Shown: piece after piece, positions 38,868 to 43,387 of the stretch
Layout: every line of letters starts with the position of its first letter
How positions within the stretch are numbered: position 1 is the stretch's first letter
Origin: Leidyana gryllorum EB-2025a
Lineage: Eukaryota; Apicomplexa
Length of the DNA: 43,387 nt
Reading direction: 5' to 3'
Assembly (NCBI GenBank): GCA_048772705.1
Contig: JBLWGC010000196.1
Span: 1 to 43,387 of the forward strand
Made by a program: the position numbers and the translations under genes
The notes under the pieces: generated by a model
The model's input: only the letters and a program-made list of their open reading frames with translations
Told to the model about the DNA's origin: nothing
The model's database searches: none

Positions 38868-38944
38868 GAAGACACATGGTTGTTTTTCCCACCATTCCAG
38901 AAATTCATGCGTGAGTTGGTGTTTGACCCTCCAACCACATCGCA

Positions 38945-39026
38945 CGACAACTGCTGGCTTTGAACCAGCCCGGGCCAGGCCCAGTAGATTTCTAGTCTAC
39001 CCCCTTAACCACTCGGGCAAGTTGCC
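38945..39026 (-). tRNA. tRNA-Ser-AGA: tRNA-Ser (AGA)
   Basis: Consensus; T-loop TTCAAAG. Confidence 0.9.
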
Positions 39027-39083
39027 GCTGTCGAGCTTGGCATTTTGCAGGCAGTGGCTTCACATACGGTTCAGCACTGCTCG

Positions 39084-39148
39084 CGCCGTCACGAACCCCC
39101 GGTTCTCCCATCAAACGTCTTGCGCGCCACCGACGGAGTTGGGCCGGC
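39084..39148 (-). pseudogene. Lys-like tRNA with collapsed T-arm
   Basis: Most diverged member of this relic family. Confidence 0.6.
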
Positions 39149-39317
39149 AAGGAAGCTCGCCCTGTACCTGGGAAGGCCCAAGATTCCACGATCAATATAA
39201 ATGGAATTGGTTACTAAGTCCGAATCTGTATCAGAGATCCACTCACTTGATCACGCCGACATTCCATATTTTCCAAGACGGTACGGCTCTCGGCCGAAGC
39301 CCCAACTCTACCACTCG

Positions 39318-39390
39318 TCCACTGTAGTCTAAGTGGCTAGGATATGCGACTCTCACCCTCACGATCCGGGTTCAAGTCTCGGCAGTGAAA
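39318..39390 (+). tRNA. tRNA-Glu-CTC: tRNA-Glu (CTC), slightly decayed
   Basis: Counterpart of 27013 in the duplicate, but with loop CTCTCAC and two anticodon-stem mismatches. Confidence 0.68.
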
Positions 39391-39450
39391 ATCCAGCTGA
39401 GTGTGCTTGTGGGCAACAGTTCCATTCTTACTTTTAGGGAGATAGATCCA

Positions 39451-39523
39451 CACCGCCCGCGGGGCTCGAACCCGCGACTGCAAGATTAAGAGTCTTGCGC
39501 TCTACCGACTGAGCTAGGGCGGG
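39451..39523 (-). tRNA. tRNA-Lys-CTT: tRNA-Lys (CTT)
   Basis: Loop CTCTTAA; one end change in the acceptor. Confidence 0.87.
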
Positions 39524-39626
39524 AAGGAAGCTCTAAACTTAGTTACACCCTATTTGCCGTTGGGTGGACAGTGGAAGTCAATTCATGTCTTCGTGTGTAT
39601 ATCCCGTCGCATGCACCCAAATATTC

Positions 39627-39698
39627 GGCTGTTTGGTCTAGTGATATGATCGTTCCTTTGGGTGGAAGAAGTCCTGGGTTCGATTCCCAGAACAGCCC
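39627..39698 (+). tRNA. tRNA-Pro-TGG: tRNA-Pro (TGG)
   Basis: Identical duplicate of 27321. Confidence 0.85.
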
Positions 39699-39880
39699 GT
39701 CTGGTACTTGTGGACTCAAAACGTCAGTCTATCCAAGGTCGGATGAGATATGCTGCTCAGCTAAGACAACTTGAGTTATATATGCATGGAATCTTCGCCA
39801 GATTAACTCCAGTTGGCCCATCAACGCTTTTTGCCAAAGTCCATCAGGTTGAGTAGTAGTTTGCACAGCACCTCGCTACT

Positions 39881-39960
39881 TCCGGTGGGACGGAATCGAA
39901 CCGCCGACTATCTGATGCCAGCACTACAGTCAGATGCTCTACCAACTGAGCTACCCCCGG
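39881..39960 (-). tRNA. tRNA-Tyr-GTA: tRNA-Tyr (GTA) with 7-nt intron
   Basis: Identical duplicate of 27575. Confidence 0.9.
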
Positions 39961-39969
39961 CCGTCCAAC

Positions 39970-40060
39970 TGCTCCGGGGTTCGAAAGGCTCAACCCCAGA
40001 TCCTCGCCCTGTCGCACTGCGGTCTGAGCACAGCCCCTTAGACAAATCGGCCATCTTGCG
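39970..40060 (-). pseudogene. tRNA-Leu (CAG) with replaced T-arm
   Basis: Duplicate of 27664. Confidence 0.65.
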
Positions 40061-40153
40061 GGATGTTGTTGGCTCGCCGCTCCACGCGTTTTCTGTGCTT
40101 GGAATCTCATAATGGAAGAACTTTTGGGGTTGGAGGCCGGCGTGTTCAGAGCA

Positions 40154-40191
40154 TTTGAGATAGTATCCGGGTTCGATTCCCGGTCTCAGAG
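40154..40191 (+). pseudogene. tRNA-Asp with 34-nt internal deletion
   Basis: Duplicate of 27848 lacking the D-loop and anticodon arm; acceptor and T arm remain. Confidence 0.85.
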
Positions 40192-40328
40192 CAGTTCCAG
40201 CCCTCACAACTGGTGCAACTCAGATTTTGTCTCAGCTGGTCTGGACTTCATTCGGGATTGTACGAGTGGGAGCCGCGTATAGTTGCCGACCTTGGAGAGA
40301 CGTGGCATTGAGTCAACAACTATCAGAC

Positions 40329-40400
40329 GGGCTGTTCTGGGAACCGAACCCAGCACTTCTTCCACCCGAAGGAAGAATCATACCACTAGACCAAACAGCC
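40329..40400 (-). tRNA. tRNA-Pro-CGG: tRNA-Pro (CGG)
   Basis: Duplicate of 28057 with one further change near the variable loop. Confidence 0.8.
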
Positions 40401-40487
40401 GCCTGTCGGTCGTGCAAACCGCTGAGGACACTTGAGATAGTGGTCATACTATGTTCAGAACCAACAAATGCGGTGGGTGTGCACAAG

Positions 40488-40560
40488 TGGCGACGAGCTC
40501 AAATGGTAGAGCGCTCGCTTTGCATGCGAGAGGTACTGGGATTGATACCCAGGTTGTCCA
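40488..40560 (+). tRNA. tRNA-Ala-TGC: tRNA-Ala (TGC)
   Basis: Duplicate of 28216 with one acceptor change. Confidence 0.8.
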
Positions 40561-40649
40561 AACTACATGCAACCTTGGGTGCAGAGAAACGCCTGGGGAG
40601 TGGTTCAAAACTGTGAGTGTTCTTCTTTCGATCCAATCGAGAAGCTCTT

Positions 40650-40722
40650 GCGTACGTGGCGCGATGGACAGCGCGTTGGACTTCAAATCCAAAGGTTGCG
40701 AGTTCGCGTCTCGCCGTAGGTA
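40650..40722 (+). tRNA. Arg-type tRNA with TCA anticodon, copy 2
   Basis: Duplicate of 28378; a C3 to G change creates a G-G mismatch in the acceptor, and one D-loop base differs. Confidence 0.78.
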
Positions 40723-40788
40723 GACAAATGATCAGCACTTTACTTCGATTATCTGGCTGACTCTAGCTGCCTTCGCTGTGGAATGTTG

Positions 40789-40861
40789 TCCACTGTAGTC
40801 TAAGTGGCTAGGATATGCGGCTTTCACCCGCACGATCCGGGTTCAAGTGCCGGGAGTGGAA
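40789..40861 (+). tRNA. tRNA-Glu-TTC: tRNA-Glu (TTC)
   Basis: Anticodon stem TGCGG/CCGCA is consensus here, unlike its twin 28517. Confidence 0.83.
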
Positions 40862-40935
40862 GTTATTGGACTACTCGAGCAAAGTGCCACTAATCTCCGT
40901 CAATAGCGATTTCTTCGTTATCTCCGGCTCACATT

Positions 40936-41007
40936 GCCTTCGTAGCTTAGGGGCAAAGCGTTCGCTTCGTAAGCGAGAAGTCGCCGGTTCGATTCCGGCA
41001 GAAGGCT
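40936..41007 (+). tRNA. tRNA-Thr-CGT: tRNA-Thr (CGT)
   Basis: Duplicate of 28664. Confidence 0.88.
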
Positions 41008-41074
41008 TTGATGCATCGATGGGCTTATAAGGAATGGCTGTCATCACGTACAAGATTGAACAGGATGGTGTTCT

Positions 41075-41145
41075 GCATCTGTGGTCTAGTGGAAAACTCA
41101 CTCGCTGGCATCGAGATAACCCGTTTGCGATTCTCGACAGATGCA
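41075..41145 (+). pseudogene. Diverged Gly-body tRNA with GGC anticodon
   Basis: Duplicate of 28803. Confidence 0.65.
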
Positions 41146-41189
41146 AGATGATAGCATGATGAGTTTGTCGGCGGTTCCGATTCCGACCC

Positions 41190-41262
41190 TGGGAGTGGAG
41201 AGGATCGAACTCTCGACTTCAGGATTATGAGACCTACGCGCTACCGACTGCGCTACACTCCC
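41190..41262 (-). tRNA. tRNA-Met-CAT: Elongator tRNA-Met (CAT)
   Basis: Duplicate of 28918. Confidence 0.94.
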
Positions 41263-41385
41263 TAGTGAAACTTCTCTCGATGCATCTCCTCCTGTCAAAA
41301 GGGTGCACGGGGATGCTGTATCAAAGGCCCAAAACCATCCCCCGCTCCAGACTCATTACTTTGTGGTCAGCAATGGAGGTGTCAC

Positions 41386-41456
41386 GCATCTGTGGTCTAG
41401 TGGTAGAATGTCTCGTTGCCATCGAGACGACCCGGGTTCGATTCCCGGCAGATGCA
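41386..41456 (+). tRNA. tRNA-Gly-GCC: tRNA-Gly (GCC)
   Basis: Duplicate of 29114 with the T5 run. Confidence 0.95.
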
Positions 41457-41606
41457 GAGGACACATGGTTGTTTTTCCACCATTCCAGAAATTCCGTCCC
41501 GCCGGGAGTTGAGGAGTGCACTTCTTACAACGTAGTTCGTCTGACACTCCTGTTCCATTCCATCCTGATCGATGCTTCGCCACCTCTACAGCCTCGCTCA
41601 AAGATT

Positions 41607-41678
41607 GTCCGAGTCGTCTAGTGGTTAGGACAGCACGTTGTGGCCGTGCAAACCCAGGCTCGATTCCTGGCTCGGACA
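41607..41678 (+). tRNA. tRNA-His-GTG: tRNA-His (GTG)
   Basis: Duplicate of 29335. Confidence 0.95.
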
Positions 41679-41753
41679 AGCAGTCTAAAGTGCATTGCTC
41701 TTCGCCCCGGTTGAAAATATTGTTGCAGCCATGGTCAAGCCTGTACGATCGGC

Positions 41754-41824
41754 TGCACCTGCCGGGACTCGAACCCGGGCTGCGAGCATGGGAAGCTCGC
41801 ATCCTACCCTTGGACCACAAGTGC
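41754..41824 (-). tRNA. tRNA-Gly-CCC: tRNA-Gly (CCC)
   Basis: Duplicate of 29482. Confidence 0.95.
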
Positions 41825-41883
41825 ACTCGAGAAAGAGCTCCAGCACCCCGAGACTCGGCCGCAGTCTGCGTTGAGCTAGTGGG

Positions 41884-41960
41884 TGCCTCAAGTACTGGCA
41901 GGTTCCAGTCTGCGACTTTGTGGCTAAGAGACTTACCCTCTGGTGGCTGAACTACGAGGC
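41884..41960 (-). pseudogene. Family Q tRNA-like unit
   Basis: Duplicate of 29612. Confidence 0.45.
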
Positions 41961-42018
41961 TCGGCTAAGATGAAGCTTGAGAGACTTAAGCTTTGCAGGT
42001 GCCCAGTCGATGTAGTCA

Positions 42019-42090
42019 AGCCTTCTGCCGGAATCGAACCGGCGACTTCTCGATTACGAAGCGAACGCTCTGCCCCTAAGCTAAGAAGGC
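42019..42090 (-). tRNA. tRNA-Thr-CGT: tRNA-Thr (CGT)
   Basis: Duplicate of 29747. Confidence 0.85.
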
Positions 42091-42158
42091 AATGCAAGCC
42101 GAAGATCACGAATCAGACACTATTGACGGAGATTGCTGGAGCACTTTGCTCGAGTAGC

Positions 42159-42218
42159 TTCCACTGCCGGGACTTGAACCCGGATAGATAGTCGGCGGTT
42201 CGATTCCGTCCCACCGGA
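42159..42218. pseudogene. Head-to-head fusion of Glu and Tyr 3' halves
   Basis: 42159-42185 is the antisense 3' end of Glu; 42185-42218 is the sense 3' end of Tyr. They join at about GGATAGAT, and both 5' halves are gone. Confidence 0.75.
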
Positions 42219-42407
42219 AGTAGAGTGGTGGTTGGCAGACTACTACTCAACCTGATGGGGAGTTGCAGACATCGTTGATGGGCCAACTGGAATGAATCTG
42301 GCGAAGATTCCATGCATATACAACTCAAATCTTGTCTCACCTGTCGGAGCAGCATATCTTAGACAACCTTGAAGAGACGTGGCGTATTGAGTCAACAACT
42401 GACAGAC

Positions 42408-42479
42408 GGGCTGTTCTGGGAATCGAACCCAGGACTCCTTCCACCCTAAGGAAGGATCATACCACTAGACCAAACAGCC
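42408..42479 (-). tRNA. tRNA-Pro-AGG: tRNA-Pro (AGG)
   Basis: Consensus, loop TTAGGGT. The window's first bases are the end of a matching copy. Confidence 0.94.
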
Positions 42480-42567
42480 GACTGGTCGGTGGTGCAAATT
42501 GCTGGTAGAGTTGGGACACTGGTCATAATATGTCAAGAACCACTAAATGCTATGGTGTCTGCAAAGC

Positions 42568-42640
42568 GGGCCACTAGCTCAAATGACATAGCACTCGCTT
42601 AACATGCTAGAGATACTGGGATCGATGCCCAGGTCGCCCA
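42568..42640 (+). pseudogene. Ala-body tRNA with AAC anticodon, copy 3
   Basis: Loop TTAACAT with one anticodon-stem mismatch; the 70 position is now C, so G3:U70 became G3:C70. Confidence 0.7.
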
Positions 42641-42716
42641 ACCCTCTAACGGCTGCACCCGCGGTATATGAAAACAGAGTCACGACCGAAGGGAGTTGAT
42701 GCCCGATCACATCGCA

Positions 42717-42798
42717 CGACAACTGCTGGATTTGAACCAGCGCGGGCCCGGCCCAGTAGATTTCGAGTCTACCCCCTTAACCACTTGGGCAAGTTGCC
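42717..42798 (-). tRNA. tRNA-Ser-CGA: tRNA-Ser (CGA)
   Basis: Loop CTCGAAA; one D-arm change. Confidence 0.92.
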
Positions 42799-42866
42799 AA
42801 CGGTAGAACTCGGCATGCCGCAGGCAGTGGCTTCACATACGGTTCAGCAGCTTGACTCGGAGCGGT

Positions 42867-42932
42867 CGCGCTGTCCGAACCCGCGGTCTCTCCATTGAAA
42901 GTCTTGCGCTCTACCGACGGAGCTGGCGCGGC
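42867..42932 (-). pseudogene. Lys-like tRNA with collapsed T-arm
   Basis: Direct copy of 391. Confidence 0.7.
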
Positions 42933-42999
42933 AAGGAAGCTTGGACTTGGTAAAAAGTTCCTTTCGTATTGGCAACTCTTTATCAAAGATCCACTCACT

Positions 43000-43073
43000 T
43001 GGTCACGCCCGGGCTCAAACCGGGGACCTTGAGCTTATTAGGCTCACGCTCTAACCGACTGAGCCACGCGACC
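43000..43073 (-). tRNA. tRNA-Ile-AAT: tRNA-Ile (AAT)
   Basis: Consensus; T-stem CCCGG/CCGGG perfect. Confidence 0.94.
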
Positions 43074-43181
43074 ACTTCTGCGACGACAGATGGCACCTAT
43101 TCACGTACTTGATGCCTCTGCGTCGCCACTGCAATCTCTAGTGTTTTGAGCCCAGCCGCCTACTCCGATGATCGCAGCACA

Positions 43182-43263
43182 CGACAACTGCTGGATTTGA
43201 ACCAGCGCGGGCCAGGCCCAGTAGATTTCGAATCTACCCCCTTAACCACTCGGGCAAGTTGCC
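43182..43263 (-). tRNA. tRNA-Ser-CGA: tRNA-Ser (CGA)
   Basis: Loop TTCGAAA, perfect stems. Confidence 0.93.
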
Positions 43264-43387
43264 ACCTGTCGAACTCGGCATTGTGCGGCCAGTTAGCACT
43301 GCTTTTTCGTCGGGTTCGCGTTATCGGTTGGCTACCAAATTGTGGAGACTGCGTCTTGCTGTCCTGCCCGGATCGCATGGTCTTTTG
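43264..43387. other. Right-edge sequence, no gene seen
   Basis: After about 30 nt of the usual Ser spacer the sequence diverges from every other copy and shows no tRNA signal, so the array may be leaving its repeated core here. Confidence 0.4.

Larger units (their letters stand above)
39152..42132. repeat. Large direct duplication, copy B
   Basis: Copy of 26.85-29.86 kb. The offset drop of 34 equals the deletion in the Asp unit at 40154. Confidence 0.95.
1..43387. repeat. tRNA gene super-array (whole window)
   Basis: Tandem and inverted tRNA units fill the window on both strands, with short conserved spacers (about 30-150 nt) that are copied together with the genes. No coding gene, rRNA or SINE with a poly-A tail was seen between them. 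Recurrent gene orders and near-identical spacers show growth by segmental duplication and inversion. Confidence 0.95.

Noticed and set aside
1-43387. Bacterial or phage tRNA array
   Set aside because: Tyr is type I with an intron, the initiator has A1:U72 and ATCGAAA, CCA is not encoded, and internal A/B boxes are present; all are eukaryotic features.
1-43387. tRNA-derived SINE cluster
   Set aside because: Units lack a SINE body, poly-A or simple-repeat tails and target-site duplications; many families appear as full-length single tRNAs.
1-43387. CRISPR array or simple satellite
   Set aside because: Repeats are whole tRNA bodies in mixed orientations with unequal, non-unique spacers.
1-43387. 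Mitochondrial or plastid origin
   Set aside because: Full-size nuclear-type tRNAs, multiple isoacceptors and redundant copies, with no organelle protein or rRNA genes.

Overview
This window is one very dense array of eukaryotic nuclear tRNA genes and tRNA-derived pseudogenes. I list roughly 280 tRNA-like units in 43.4 kb, about one every 155 bases, interleaved on both strands. I see no protein-coding gene; open frames up to 234 codons are shadow readings of tRNA bodies. Eukaryotic origin is supported by: an initiator tRNA-Met with an A1:U72 pair and the T-loop ATCGAAA; tRNA-Tyr with a short variable arm and a candidate 7-nt intron after position 37; no encoded 3' CCA; tRNA-His without an encoded G-1; and recognisable A-box and B-box promoters. 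The isoacceptors look animal-like, but I cannot name the species.

Repertoire seen: Ala AGC/TGC, Arg ACG/TCG/CCG/CCT/TCT, Asp GTC, Cys GCA, Gln TTG/CTG, Glu TTC/CTC, Gly GCC/TCC/CCC, His GTG, Ile AAT, Leu AAG/CAG/CAA/TAA, Lys CTT/TTT, initiator and elongator Met, Phe GAA, Pro AGG/CGG/TGG, Ser AGA/CGA/TGA/GCT, Thr AGT/CGT/TGT, Trp CCA, Tyr GTA, Val AAC/CAC/TAC. A clear tRNA-Asn is missing; only a decayed unit at 13615-13686 has a GTT loop.

The layout is a mosaic of reused blocks with conserved spacers: Ser-(collapsed Lys)-Ile; Glu-Thr; Thr-(diverged Gly)-Met; Pro-Ala; Leu-Asp-Val-Gln-(unassigned)-Ala; Tyr-Leu. Blocks recur directly and inverted. Large copies: about 26.85-29.86 kb again at 39.15-42.13 kb; the left 0.7 kb again inverted at 36.2-37.0 kb and directly at 42.48-43.26 kb; 20.1-20.7 kb inverted at 23.4-24.0 kb; 29.2-29.7 kb inverted at 32.1-32.6 kb. 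Many units are truncated or chimeric, often breaking inside the T-arm/B-box, which suggests recombination between tRNA genes.

The most interesting layer is a set of units whose anticodon does not match the body: a perfect Arg-type cloverleaf with TCA (reads UGA), Gln bodies with CTA (reads UAG), an intact elongator-Met body with GAT, an intact Trp body with GCA plus a Pol III terminator, a Phe body with GCA, Ala bodies with AAC, Glu/Asp swaps, and initiator bodies with CAC or CGT. Some may be decay. The intact ones could be mistranslating or suppressor tRNAs, or silent relics. Canonical terminators (T4 or longer) just downstream are visible for only a minority of genes.

Entry conventions: coordinates include the discriminator base; 'loop' is the 7-nt anticodon loop in RNA sense; 'body' means similarity outside the anticodon.
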